Source: Terramyces sp. JEL0728
Lineage: Eukaryota; Chytridiomycota; Chytridiomycetes; Rhizophydiales; Terramycetaceae
Direction of reading: 5' to 3'
Length of the DNA: 64,000 nt
Assembly (NCBI GenBank): GCA_027603945.1
Contig: JADIIU010000011.1
Coordinates: forward strand, 124,001-188,000
Shown here: positions 44,892 to 55,415 of the stretch, piece by piece
Numbering within the stretch: the first letter of the stretch is position 1
Layout of the letters: the number at the start of each line of letters is the position of its first letter
The notes under the pieces: model-generated
What the model was told of the DNA's origin: nothing
Database searches by the model: none
Seen by the model: only the letters and a program-made list of their open reading frames with translations
Made by a program: the position numbers and the translations under genes

Positions 44892-45122
44892 ATGCGAAAA
44901 AATGGAAATGAATTTAAGGTGGAATCACAGCAATTTTGGGGCTTGAGAATCCACGGTGAAAGCGCCATTGCGGTAAGAATAATGAAACCTGGCCAATTTG
45001 ATATAATAAAATCTTGGGGATTACCATTGCCGATTGGGTTCAATTATGCTAGCCAACCTGGACACAATATGGAAAAGAAATCTAGCTTGCCAATTAAATT
45101 TGGAAGGAAATTCAATCCATAA
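44892..45122 (+). CDS. Small basic ORF, 76 residues, doubtful
   Basis: An ATG-to-TAA frame of 76 codons (MRKNGNEFKVESQQFWGLRI...). It is basic, with KKSSLPIKFGRKFNP at the end. A protein-like composition and placement in an otherwise empty gap speak for it. Against it, its ATG abuts the divergent gene at 44885 with 6 bp between, and no AATAAA follows the stop closely. It might be a small organellar ribosomal-type protein missing its first exon, but no family match is convincing. Confidence 0.3.
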   Translation: MRKNGNEFKVESQQFWGLRIHGESAIAVRIMKPGQFDIIKSWGLPLPIGFNYASQPGHNMEKKSSLPIKFGRKFNP

Positions 45123-45225
45123 GCATATCGGCACCTCTTATTCCGGAAGGTATCCCTACTTGTCCGATTAATTGAAATTCAAGTTTGAAAATCAAAATAA
45201 ATTCAGTCATTTTTTTCAATCAGAG

Positions 45226-47307
45226 ATGTTGAGTCTGAGCAGTAAAAAAAATGGAATTACAAGGATATTCAAAAGGACATTCTTTGCTGAACGAAAAATA
45301 TTCAAATTGGAGCAGGAGGCAAATGAACCGTTAAATAAAAAAGATCCAACGAAACAGCGTGTGTTGTTCAAGGAATTATACACCACTGGTAATTTCAAAA
45401 AAGTTATCCAGCGATTCGAGTCTCAACCTCAATTACCTCCACCATCGATGCGATATCCACCAGAAGTTAGAAATGAAGACGTTTTGGCATTACAATCCGA
45501 CCCTGTAATATTAGAAATGTACTTGTCTTCGCTTGTAATGGATGGGAAATCGAGTAAATTGATTGAAAAACTATCACCAATATATCAGCAATCAGGAAGC
45601 ATTACTCCACCAACGCCAGATCCTATCATTCCCCCAACATCAGAGTCAAGGGTCCATTGGATGAAGACTGATATGAACCAGCTACAGAGTGCGATTGACC
45701 GCTCCCAGCCAAATTCACAATATGCTTCCAGCAACAAAGGCTTACTCAGGAAGGATGAAGGGCCGATTCAGGTTGTGCTGAGCGAAGCTTGGTCCTGGTC
45801 GAAGTTCTCCAGAAACATTGGAACCAAACTTATCTATGGGGTCTTGTTGATTACTGGTCTGTCAGTTGTGTTGGACCAGCAAGGGATACTAAAAAATGGT
45901 AGCTCTATATTTATCTAGGTATGAATAATGAAGTAGAGCCGTTAACAGTCGGGTCCACAGTAACATTTAATGATGTCCAGGGTGTAGACGAAGCTAAACA
46001 TGAATTGGAAGAAATTGTAGCATTTTTAAAAGAACCATCTAAGTTTATGGAGTTGGGTGGCAAATTACCAAAAGGGATCCTCTTGTACGGACCACCAGGG
46101 ACTGGTAAAACGCATTTGGTAGCTTTTATTAATATTAGGCTCGCGCTGTTGCTGGCGAAGCTGGAGTGCCATTCTTTCAAATGTCTGGGAGTGAATTTGA
46201 CGAATTATACGTTGGCGTTGGAGCTCGAAGAGTTCGTGAATTGTTTGCTGCTGCAAAGAAAAGATCGCCTTGTATCATCTTTATCGATGAATTGGATGCA
46301 GTGGGCTCAAAGCGTTCAGGAAAGGATCAGTCGTACATGAGACAAACATTGAATCAGCTGCTAGTTGAAATGGATGGATTCAACTCCTCATCTGGAGTCA
46401 TTTTAATTGCAGCAACTAATACTCCTGATTCATTGGACAAAGCATTGGTTAGACCCGGGAGATTTGACAGATTGGTACCTGTACCATTACCCGACGTCAA
46501 AGGAAGACAGCAGATTCTCAAGGTTCATATGCGTGAAGTTTCTTTTGGCCCAGACGTAAATATTGAAATCATTGCAAGAGGTACGCCTGGATTTTCTGGT
46601 GCAGATTTGGCAAACTTGGTTAATCAAGCTGCCATCAAAGCCTCAAAAGACCAAGCGAAAGCGGTTACCATGAAAGAATTGGAATGGGCAAAGGACAAGA
46701 TAATCATGGGAGCAGAAAAGAAATCGGCTGTTATTACTCCTAAAAACAAAGAAATGACCGCATACCACGAAGGAGGGCATACCCTTGTTGCTCTTTACAC
46801 CAGAGGTGCCATGCCGCTACATAAAGTTACTGTTATTCCCCGTGGAAATGCGTTAGGTGTGACTGTAATGCTGCCAGAAGCAGATAGCTCAAACTATACA
46901 AAAGAAGAGTTATTTGCTTCGCTAGACGTTGCAATGGGGGGAAGAGTAGCGGAAGAGCTTATTTATGGAGCACAAAATGTAACAACAGGAGCGTCAAACG
47001 ATTTAGAAAATGCTACCAGAACTGCACGAGGAATGGTCCTTACATATGGTATGTCCGACAACATTGGTCTGATATCTTGGTCCGAAGACGATTTTGCAAG
47101 AGCTTCACCCGCAACAAAAGCAGCGATTGAGCTAGAAATCAAAAACATGCTGAATGTAATCATGCATTAACGTAGAATTCATATGCTCGTGTAACTCAGC
47201 TACTAAAGACACGTGAACGTGAGCTGCATCAATTAGCAAAAGCATTAGTAGAAGAAGAAACACTTGATTTAGAGCAAGTCCGTAAAGCAATTTCATTACG
47301 TAAATAA
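45226..47307 (+). CDS. YME1: Mitochondrial i-AAA protease (YME1/FtsH family)
   Basis: Predicted 673 residues. A basic N-terminus suits a mitochondrial presequence; one membrane helix ([15 protein letters not shown]) precedes the AAA domain with [18 protein letters not shown], Walker [14 protein letters not shown] (completed by splicing), Walker [13 protein letters not shown] and the second-region-of-homology arginines ([14 protein letters not shown]). The M41 protease site is [12 protein letters not shown], with Gly where HEAGH normally has Ala. One helix places it with i-AAA proteases facing the intermembrane space. Introns 45899-45918, 46129-46148 and 47156-47175 (20 each). The second splits the Walker A region. 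The stop is in AAATAAAG; it converges with LIS1, 23 bp apart. Confidence 0.95.
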
Positions 47308-47330
47308 AGTGTTCCACTAAACAATTTATT

Positions 47331-48644
47331 CTATGATAACATCCAACATTTAACAGTTTGATCCATTGAGCCAGTAACTAAAAGGGGTAAGGACGGGTGC
47401 ACTTGAACGCACGAAACAAATTGGGTATGACTTTTGATTGTTTTGATTGCTCTGCCTTCCACCAGGTTCCAGATTCTCAATGTGCAGTCGTCGGAGACTG
47501 TAGCCAATAGCAAACCTGAAGGATAGAAACATAAACCGCGTACCCAGTTTTCATGGCCAGTCTAGATTAAGGCTGATTACCAAGGAGTGAATGCATTCTC
47601 CTGATTGAATATTCCAGATTTTTATATGGCGGTCCCTGCTGACTGAGGCAAGATAGTCTATTGCTTGAGTGACATTCAATAGTTTAGAAATTGACTCGTT
47701 TGATTTTGCAGGGGCAAACTGTATATTTTCAATCACATGTTCATGTCCAGTCATAGTTCTGATTTCTGTCCAATTTGAGGTATTCCACAGTATAATAGAC
47801 TGGTCGTTGCCTGCAGTTGCAAGCATTGCTAATTTTTCGGAATAATCCAAACATCTTATCCAATCTGAGTGTCCACTTAATGTTTTTATGCAAAATCTAA
47901 TGTTAATGTCAACTAACCCAGTGGAGAATTCCCAAACTCTGACTGTGGAATCCCTGGAAACTGAAACCAACAAATCAGACTGCGGAATAAAGCAAATTCC
48001 CGATATCGCATGGTCGTGTCCATGTAAAGTTCGAACACAAGTATAGTTATTGCTCACGTCCCATACTTTGATTGAAAGATCGTTGGAGCACGATACTGAG
48101 GTTAACCAATTTTACCCAAGTATTGTCCGTCAGGCGTGAATATAACATCCTGCACTGGCTGCGTATGTCCTTTTAGTGTCTTTTCAAATGATCCTGTTTC
48201 AAAATCCCAAATCTTTATGGCTGCATCATCGCTAGCAGACGCCAAATAGCCAGATGAAGGATGAAAAGTAATTGAATTAACTCCCCTTGAGTGGCTCTTT
48301 AATACAAACTTTTCTTTGTCATTCGGTATTGAATACTCTGTTTTGCCTGCTTTCTTGTGGAATGGTTGTGCATTCACCTCTGCCTCCAACTCCAATATCT
48401 TTGATTCAAGCTCTCCAATCTGGAATTAGTCCAAAATACTTTTTTCTGTAGTCGTAATACTGAAGTCCACTTCTTTTCCAGGATATCAGTTATTGCTGGT
48501 TGTTCATGCTGAATCCCTATTTCTGACGAAAAAGCCTCGAATGATCTATCGAGTCCATTGCTAGCGAGGTAGTCGAGAATTGCTAACTGCCTTTATTAAT
48601 GAAAATTACAATTCCTGTTCTTGCTTTGGTGTGAGGATGGTCAT
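47331..48644 (-). CDS. PAC1: LIS1/PAFAH1B1 dynein regulator
   Basis: Predicted 404 residues. An N-terminal LisH motif (QLAILDYLASNGLDRSFEAF), a short coiled coil (LEKKWTSVLRLQKK) and seven WD40 repeats ending GSMDQTVKCW. LIS1 binds the dynein motor and is needed for nuclear migration and ciliary dynein regulation. Introns 48591-48609 (19, acceptor AAG), 48420-48439 (20), 48096-48115 (20), 47897-47917 (21) and 47562-47580 (19). The 21-nt intron keeps the frame open, so unspliced translation shows seven spurious residues in blade four. Its start was found only by splicing the first exon (MTILTPKQEQEL). Confidence 0.95.
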
Positions 48645-48691
48645 TCAAAAAGTTAAAAAAGTTGGAATATTTTATTTTCAGACCAGCTGAA

Positions 48692-49237
48692 TTAGTTGCC
48701 ATATGTTTTCATTAATCTCATTAATGAGGAAGAATAATTATCTGGATCGTTGGGTCCAGCACCATTCTTTGACATTACAGAGAATCTAAATTCATCAGAC
48801 TTGGATATCACAGAATCACGGATATTTACACTTGAAGGAGAGAATGCGTATTCAGGCTTCGTTATATCCCCTTCTATTTCGGTTTCTTGATCATCTGAAT
48901 TGGAAAGGATTTTCAAAGATTTAGGATATGCGGTAACTAAAATCTCTTGCTTTCTAGGAAGGCTTGTTGATCGTTTGTATCTCTTTGCTGGGTCGTCAAA
49001 CAAATTGGGTGTCTCTTGCTTTTGGTTTCTTTCTCTTTCCAACTTGCTGGTGCTTCTGTACAGCTGTATCAATAAAAGGGTAAGCACTACTAATAGCAAA
49101 GACATGGCACCAATGGCGAGTATTGGGGCGACACCGCCGTCAATCGAGATATCACTCGATCGCTTCTGTTTCGAAAAAGCAGGATGGGAATAGACGGACA
49201 TGGTTAATGCATGAATGAGCAGCATGTTTACAAACAT
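48692..49237 (-). CDS. One-pass membrane protein with signal peptide, unknown
   Basis: A single exon for 181 residues. Signal peptide (MFVNMLLIHALTMSVYS), short extracellular segment, one helix (PILAIGAMSLLLVVLTLLLI) and a cytosolic tail of about 115 residues with basic patches, acidic clusters and many Ser. It looks like a type I receptor or adaptor without a recognised domain. AAATAAAA follows the stop by about 17 nt. The LIS1 promoter must lie in or near its 3' end, since only 47 bp separate them. Confidence 0.6.
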   Translation of the reverse strand: MFVNMLLIHALTMSVYSHPAFSKQKRSSDISIDGGVAPILAIGAMSLLLVVLTLLLIQLYRSTSKLERERNQKQETPNLFDDPAKRYKRSTSLPRKQEILVTAYPKSLKILSNSDDQETEIEGDITKPEYAFSPSSVNIRDSVISKSDEFRFSVMSKNGAGPNDPDNYSSSLMRLMKTYGN

Positions 49238-49496
49238 TGTGTTTGGCTCTTTATATGTGCTTTAGTGCGGGCTTTTCTCTTGCAAAAACAATATTTAATT
49301 CCATGAAATGTCGTTGGAAAATTAGCTGGCAAAGAGAAATGTTTGTTGCTGCACCAACACTACCTGCTGCCGGATACTAGAATCTGAAGCTTCCAACGAT
49401 AAATACATTAATTGGGCACAAGCAAACAACCAAGGTCAGTGAAAAATTAGAGCCCAAATTGTCTTTTGGATCCCAAATCAAAATAATAATAATTGT

Positions 49497-49925
49497 CTAT
49501 GCTTTATTTAGCATACTTATTAATGTCGACGGCGTATAACCGACTCCATCACTAGTAACAGATGATGGGCTGGTGTCATAAATATTATTAGGGAACAAAG
49601 TACATTCCAGCTGTAACTTTTGCGTAATAGGCTGAGTGTCATAGCGCATGGTACTGTCAAAGAGAGTATCCTGCGACAAGTTGCTACCTTCCTTTGCTCG
49701 AACAGGTCTTGGTTTAACTATCTCTTGGTTGGTAAACTGCGAGTATTTGGCCATGATTACCTTCTTGCTGCGTAGCGGATTATCGTCAATTACCGGATTG
49801 CCAATTTCCATATCGTCATCACCGGGTTTCTTTCTTTTCAGTAAATGTAAAATTGCAATTCCTATTCCTATTGCGATTAATATACATGTGATTATGGTAA
49901 CCAAGATAAGCTGGTTGACTAGCAT
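49497..49925 (-). CDS. Second one-pass membrane protein, unknown
   Basis: A single exon for 142 residues from ATG at 49925; a TTG-started extension was rejected. An N-terminal helix (LILVTIITCILIAIGIGIAI) is followed by HLLKRKKPGDDD and a polar tail with several Tyr/Ser/Thr, ending SDGVGYTPSTLISMLNK. Its size, topology and position next to another one-pass gene in the same orientation suggest a related pair, although I see no clear sequence similarity. No family recognised. Confidence 0.55.
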   Translation of the reverse strand: MLVNQLILVTIITCILIAIGIGIAILHLLKRKKPGDDDMEIGNPVIDDNPLRSKKVIMAKYSQFTNQEIVKPRPVRAKEGSNLSQDTLFDSTMRYDTQPITQKLQLECTLFPNNIYDTSPSSVTSDGVGYTPSTLISMLNKA

Positions 49926-50202
49926 ATGTACCGCTAAACACAAAGAACTGACGAATTAATGTTGGCAAAATACCGCAAGTCGCTAATTTAATATAGAAGG
50001 CGTATTGAATGGTGGCCTCATGCCGCCATTGTCCGAATTTCTGATTGGACTTGACGGTAGGAGGCGTCCGACAATTGTTTGATATACGTTATTTAGTGCA
50101 GGATGGAATGCTGATAGCGTACTAACTATTCTGTACGGCCGCAGCAGAAGACATCCCGCCAGATGCCAACTACCACACGCAAGGATTGTTGAAAAATTTT
50201 AT

Positions 50203-52300
50203 TTAAAGAATTTGAGCCAACTTGTATTCTGGAACAACATTCTTGTAGTGAGCAATAACTTTCTTTGCCTTTTCTGCAACAACGTCTGGGACTAAACCAA
50301 CTTTCTTGTAGATTTGTTGATATGGAGCAGACATCCCAAAAGTATCCAAACCGAGAGAGACATGGGCATACTTGCTCCATCCGAATGTAGACATTGCTTC
50401 GGCGGAAATGACAGGGATGCCTTTAGGGAAGACGCTTTCTTTGTATTCTTGGCTTTGGTCTTCAAACAGTTCCCATGACGGCATAGAAACAACCCTTGAT
50501 TGAATACCTTCTTGTGCCAGTTGCTTAGCAGCATCCACAATAAGAGACACTTCTGAACCTGATGCAACAAAGCACACTGATGCATTTGGCGAATCAGATA
50601 AAACATAAGCACCCTTGAGAGTCTTTTCAAGAGAAGATCCTTCCAACTGTGGCAAGTTTTGACGAGTTAGGATCAAAACCGAAGGGCGAGAAGTGTGTTC
50701 AAGGGCTGCAGCATATGCACCAGAAACTTCGTTACCATCTGCAGGTCTAAGTGAAATCAAGTTTGGAAGGGCTCTGATGCTTGCCAAAGTCTCAATAGGC
50801 TGGTGGGTTGGTCCGTCTTCACCAAGACCAATGGAGTCGTGAGTCATGATATACAGGACGTGGTGCTTGGATAGTGCAGACAAACGAACTGCACCTAGAG
50901 CATAACTGATAAAGTTGAAGAAAGTTGCCCCAAATGGAATCAACCCCCCATAAGCTTGAATACCATTACAAATGGCAGCCATACCATGTTCTCTAACACC
51001 AAAACGGATATATCTACCAGAGTAGTCACCAAGCTTGGTTGACGGATGTTGGAAATCTTTGGCGGTCTTCCATCTTGTCAAGTTGGATCCAGTCAAATCG
51101 GCAGACCCGCCAATCAATTCAGGAAGCGCTTCAGCAATCTTGTTCAAAACATTTTCGGACAGTTTACGGGTTGCAACTGCGGAATCGGTTGGTTTGTAAG
51201 TTGGCAACAAGCTTCTGTAGTTTTCTGGCAGCTTCTTGGCCAATCTTCTGGTTAATTGAGCTGCTAATTCAGGGTGAGCAGCAGAATATTTGGCAAAAGT
51301 TTCTTTCCACTGGGTTTCAACGGCGACGTTCTTGGCAACAACTGATTTCCAGTAATCGTACACTTCAGTAGAAACATGGAAGTGTTCATCCTTGTTGAAT
51401 CCAAATTTAGCCTTTACGTTGGCAACATCTTCAGCGCCTAGTGGGGAACCGTGTACCTTTTCTTCACCTTCATTCTTAGATCCGAATCCAATGGTGGTTC
51501 TAATTTTGATGATGGATGGTTTGTCAGTAACTGCTTTAGCAGCCTCGATAGCTTTTTCGATACTATCCAAATCATTGTCGCCATCTCCGATTACAATAGT
51601 GTGCCAGCCACAAGCTTCAAGTCTTTTACATACATCTTCGGTAAAGCCAAGTGCGGTATCGCCATCAATTTGAATATGATTGTCATCATACAAAGCAATG
51701 AGTTTTCCGAGTTTCAAGTGACTGAATTAATTACAATTACCCAGCCAAAGCGACGGCTTCATTTTGAACACCTTCTTGCAAACAACCGTCCCCAAGAATA
51801 CAGAAAGTGTGATTGTTGATGATTTCAAATCCAGGTTTGTTGAATGTGGCAGCCATATGTTCAGATGCCAGAGCCAGACCGACAGCATTTGCAATTCCCT
51901 GGCCCAAAGGACCCGTAGATACTTCAACTCCGTCAATTCCATGGTTGGCTTCAGGGTGGCCCGGAGTTCTACATTAAGGTAATAAATACTTGCTTCCCAT
52001 TTGACGGAATGACTTGAGATCGTCGATGGAGATGTTGAATCCCAACAAATGCCACATAACATATTGCAAAACACAACCATGTCCATTAGAGAGGACGAAT
52101 CTATCTCTGTTGACCCAGGTTGGATTGGCAGGATTTACTTTGACAAATTTAGAGAATAATACGTGTGCCATTGGAGCACATCCCATAGGAGCTCTACTGT
52201 TAATGCCGATCTACCCAGGGTGACCAGAATTAGCTTTTTGCACTACGTCTGCGGCAACGGTTCTTACGGTATTGATTGACTTTGTGTCGACTAGATGCAT
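50203..52300 (-). CDS. TKL1: Transketolase
   Basis: Predicted 678 residues, the usual length. Motifs: [49 protein letters not shown], the thiamine-diphosphate motif [41 protein letters not shown] and LRPADGNE. It moves two-carbon units between sugar phosphates in the non-oxidative pentose-phosphate pathway, downstream of the G6PD in this window. Introns 52194-52214 (21), 51969-51989 (21) and 51722-51740 (19), all in the first quarter of the gene. The stop is in TTTAAATAAAAT. Confidence 0.96.
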
Positions 52301-52660
52301 TAGCGATTCAGTTACTTGCTGCGTATGGCATTTTTGATTAGAATAACTTTTTCTGAATTTTTTCAGGGGAATGTGGCAGCAGTTTCAGTAAAGCCAACAT
52401 CTAGCCTGGTTTCAAGATTGGTGGGCAATCGTCGCGTAGGATATCCGCATTCACTATATTCATTGCATGTTTATTGTATATTCTCGATTGCGTTTAATTA
52501 TTTTGTGTGACCAAAGGCCGTCCGTGAGAAATTAAACTACAATCGCCATGTAATTAAAACCGCAATTCTTAATCATGCCGCACCTAACAAGTCCACTGCG
52601 TTAAAGGTCTTGGTGAAATCAAGAGCAATTAAACGAAAAAAGGAATATATTACGAGTTAT
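52301..52660. other. Intergenic spacer without a supported gene
   Basis: The transketolase promoter should lie at the left. A 61-codon ORF on the + strand starting at 52328 (MAFLIRITFSEFF...) is open but lacks a following poly(A) signal and recognisable sequence, so it is not annotated. Nothing else was seen on either strand. Confidence 0.45.
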
Positions 52661-53422
52661 TTAATAGTTACGGTGCTTGTGGCCCCTAGTTGTTCTGTAC
52701 TGTGAGTACGCACCAATTGCGGCTATTACGACGGTCGCTACAACCATAATGTAGACATTTGAGTTGGCAGTGAAATCAGAAGTCTGATATTTGTTGTTTC
52801 CGAACAAGAATGTTTGTATGGCCTCTTTAAACCCTTTCTTTGCAAAGACATCCACTCCATACATGAAACAGTACGCGCCGATAATAGCAGTGCCGATAAT
52901 AATGGCGGGAACTTCAATCCAGTGGATCACTACCGCGCAAATTATACCAACTGCTACAATAAAGATAATTTGTCCGGCTTCACTTGGAATCAACCCTCCA
53001 TCTTTGAGGGAAAGTATCAATATCGCCAAAGCCCCGCCAGCACAGAAACCAATAAGTGATAGACCAAACCTCCATACGGCCTGAGCAATAAAACCGCCCA
53101 CTATACCAGCAATAATTGGAACAACAAGCAACCACGTGTCCCTGTTGCTGTATCCACCAGAAGGCTCGAATTTAACCATCAAGTAGTATGCCAAATTTGC
53201 AAAGAAGACAAACCCAGCAAGGTATAGTGCGGCTCTGAAAAGCTTGAAACCAGAGAACAACAAAAACAGCCCACCAACTATAGCTATTACCCCAATAGTG
53301 ATTTCCTGTCCAGAAGAAGATTGGCTCGAAGGGTCGGCAGACCCGTCCCTCTTCAATATGCCCATCATTGGAGCTCCGAGTACTTGTAGAATCATACAGC
53401 ATATCATAAAAATGAACGACAT
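52661..53422 (-). CDS. TMEM198-like (DUF4203) multi-pass membrane protein
   Basis: A single exon for 253 residues from ATG at 53422 (MSFIFMICCMILQVLG). After a signal-like start and a Ser/Gln loop there are about seven helices of the TM7S3/TMEM198 fold: ITIGVIAIVGGLFLLFSGF, LYLAGFVFFANLAYYLMV, GIVGGFIAQAVWRFGLSLIG and VEVP-like IEVPAIIIGTAIIGAYCFM. Human TMEM198 sits in plasma membrane and vesicles and promotes Wnt receptor phosphorylation; no role is known in fungi. The longer frame upstream is out of an alternative start and was rejected. Confidence 0.8.
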   Translation of the reverse strand: MSFIFMICCMILQVLGAPMMGILKRDGSADPSSQSSSGQEITIGVIAIVGGLFLLFSGFKLFRAALYLAGFVFFANLAYYLMVKFEPSGGYSNRDTWLLVVPIIAGIVGGFIAQAVWRFGLSLIGFCAGGALAILILSLKDGGLIPSEAGQIIFIVAVGIICAVVIHWIEVPAIIIGTAIIGAYCFMYGVDVFAKKGFKEAIQTFLFGNNKYQTSDFTANSNVYIMVVATVVIAAIGAYSQYRTTRGHKHRNY

Positions 53423-53646
53423 TTTGTTTTCGTGAGGAAATTCATGCGTATTTATATTTGCCGCGCGAGCCCCTGTTACAGCCATCCTTATTTCAAAGAG
53501 TTGGTTAAGGGGAGTAAAAGACACCGCCATTAACTTTGGAGGTTTCATAACCAAAGTAGAATAAATATCATTAATAATAATTCTAATAATAATTCCGCAT
53601 CAGCACGAGCATCCGAAATTGTATGTAAAATTCTTTTGAAAACCAA

Positions 53647-53892
53647 ATGCAAAAGTGTTACGCATACGCTTGCAATGGAGAAAACTGCTATTCAATCAGC
53701 CATAGAAACACAAAATTAGTAATAGCGAATCAATCGGAAATAGCAGATAAATCGCAAGATAAAGCAAACCCAGTTACCCCAAAGAAAGAAACCCAAGTCG
53801 TTTACCACAAGGAAAGGGACTCTGCACAAACAGCTGTGAGAATATTCTTTAGCGCACTAGTAATATTTGTGTGTCTGGCATTATATCTATAA
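53647..53892 (+). CDS. Small tail-anchored protein, unknown
   Basis: A single exon for 81 residues. The N-terminus is Cys-rich (MQKCYAYACNGENCYS), the middle is polar and basic, and the C-terminus is one membrane helix (TAVRIFFSALVIFVCLALYL) running to the last residue, the layout of a tail-anchored protein. The stop is in CTATAAATAAAG, shared with a palindromic poly(A) element. No family recognised. It is divergent from the TMEM198-like gene over 224 bp. Confidence 0.6.
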   Translation: MQKCYAYACNGENCYSISHRNTKLVIANQSEIADKSQDKANPVTPKKETQVVYHKERDSAQTAVRIFFSALVIFVCLALYL

Positions 53893-53906
53893 ATAAAGCG
53901 TTTATT
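53892..53906. terminator. Palindromic bidirectional poly(A) element
   Basis: AATAAAGCGTTTATT has perfect inverted arms and gives an AATAAA on each strand. The + gene stops at 53890-53892, overlapping its left arm, and the - gene stops at 53902-53904 inside its right arm. Two convergent genes thus end on one 15-bp element. Confidence 0.7.
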
Positions 53907-55318
53907 TTTTCGAAATGCAGCTGGAACAATATGGGATATCGTCTTTAAGTTTAGCGGCAGAATCCAATTGCTTCCTGCAGCCTTGGCATTTCAAGCAGCT
54001 CGTGTGCCAATCTGCGGCGTTAGGGCCAGGAATCTATGTTAGGAAAGGTTACTTTATCTCCAGGATACATGGTTTTTTGGCATCTTGGACATATGTTTGA
54101 GCCACCAAGTGTGTTCAACTTTTGAGCAACATTGTTTGCGAATCCAGCGTCCCTGATTTCTTTTTCTCCTGTCATTGGATTTACTGTGAACCCTGGCTTC
54201 AGTCCATAAGTGATGGTTGAACCACTTGAATTCTGAACAACTTTGGGGTTTTCGCTTTTTAGGCCTGCTACAAGACAGGATTCACAAGCTGCATCTCCTT
54301 GTAATTTACCAAATGGAACACCAGCCAAAGATTTCAAACATTTTGAGCATTTGAAGCAATTTGAATGGAATTTTTTACCTTCAAAGTCAACAAATCCATC
54401 CGTAATATCCCGATAGCATGAAGAGCATACCGGTTTAGGTCCTCCCGCATTAACGCACTTTGGATGGAAATATTGATTGTTGGTTCCTTTGACAAAGCCG
54501 TTGGAATTATCAATTTGCTGATTGCATTTCCCGCATTTCAGACATTTGGCATGGATCAACTGATCGCCAGTAATCTGCAATAACTGTTCATTTGTTCCTA
54601 ACACAAGATTGCAGAATGCACAGTTCTGCTTACCTTGATTGTTATTGATTATAATTTTTTCCTTCTTTTCGGCTGGCAATGCAGTGCTAATATTGCCATT
54701 ACTCTTTACCTTTTCAGCAGCCTTGATTTGTGCAGCGGAAGCGCAATTTGAGCAAATAACAGATTTGTTGCGCAGCGCGAATTGGCCATTTTTGAGTAAA
54801 CTGGCATTACAAATTTCGCAATTGAAGCATTTTTCATGAAACACCAAGTCTTCTACTCCTACTCCATGTCCAATGATTTCGGCTTTGCAATTCACGCATG
54901 GTTTTCCTTTGAAGCACTCTTTATGCCACAAGCCGCCATCTGAATCCTTTACCCAGACTTTTCCTTGGCCCAATACCGCCTTGTTGCAGCCTTTACAGCT
55001 ACCTTTGTTCCATTTTGAAGAGTAGCACTGCTCACAAAATGGCTTTCCTTCGTGCTCACCTGTCAACCCTGGAAAAACCTGATTTGAGCTGGTAAGCGCT
55101 AAATTGCAACCAGCACATTTGTAATTAAGTGGTTTGTCATCTCCATGCATCATGGTTTTCAGACTAGATTCAACACCTCCTCTGAATCCTTGTGACAGGT
55201 AGGTGTTTGGCACTTGAGATGGCTGGCTGTTTTCAAACCCATCCAATTCTTTCTTTCCTCCGCCGCATTTGCACTTGTTGTCGTATAGTATTTCTCCACA
55301 GCTGTTGCAAAATCCCAT
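53902..55318 (-). CDS. LIM-domain repeat protein
   Basis: Predicted 465 residues. An N-terminal zinc-ribbon-like CNSCGEILYDNKCKC motif is followed by about six LIM zinc fingers with the usual C-x2-C ... H-x2-C spacing (for example CKGCNKAVLGQGKVW with WHKECF, CEICNASLLKNGQFA, and CSSCYRDITDGFV with FHSNCF). LIM arrays of this kind scaffold actin or adhesion complexes, as in paxillin/PINCH relatives or fungal Pxl/Rga proteins. A linker with AAEKVKS... and a basic KKEKIIIN run separates fingers three and four. Intron 54034-54052 (19) lies in the last finger. The stop is in AAATAAAC. Confidence 0.82.
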
Positions 55319-55415
55319 TAATTTGTAAAATGTGGGGTTCAGTCAAGACCGTGGATGTACAATCAAAAAATGAATATATTAAATTAGTCGTCATGCAGTT
55401 CCAATAGTGTGCGTC

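Noticed and set aside
52328..52510. 61-codon ORF upstream of transketolase
   Set aside because: It lacks a poly(A) signal near its stop and any recognisable motif, and it occupies the transketolase promoter region; chance opening is likely.
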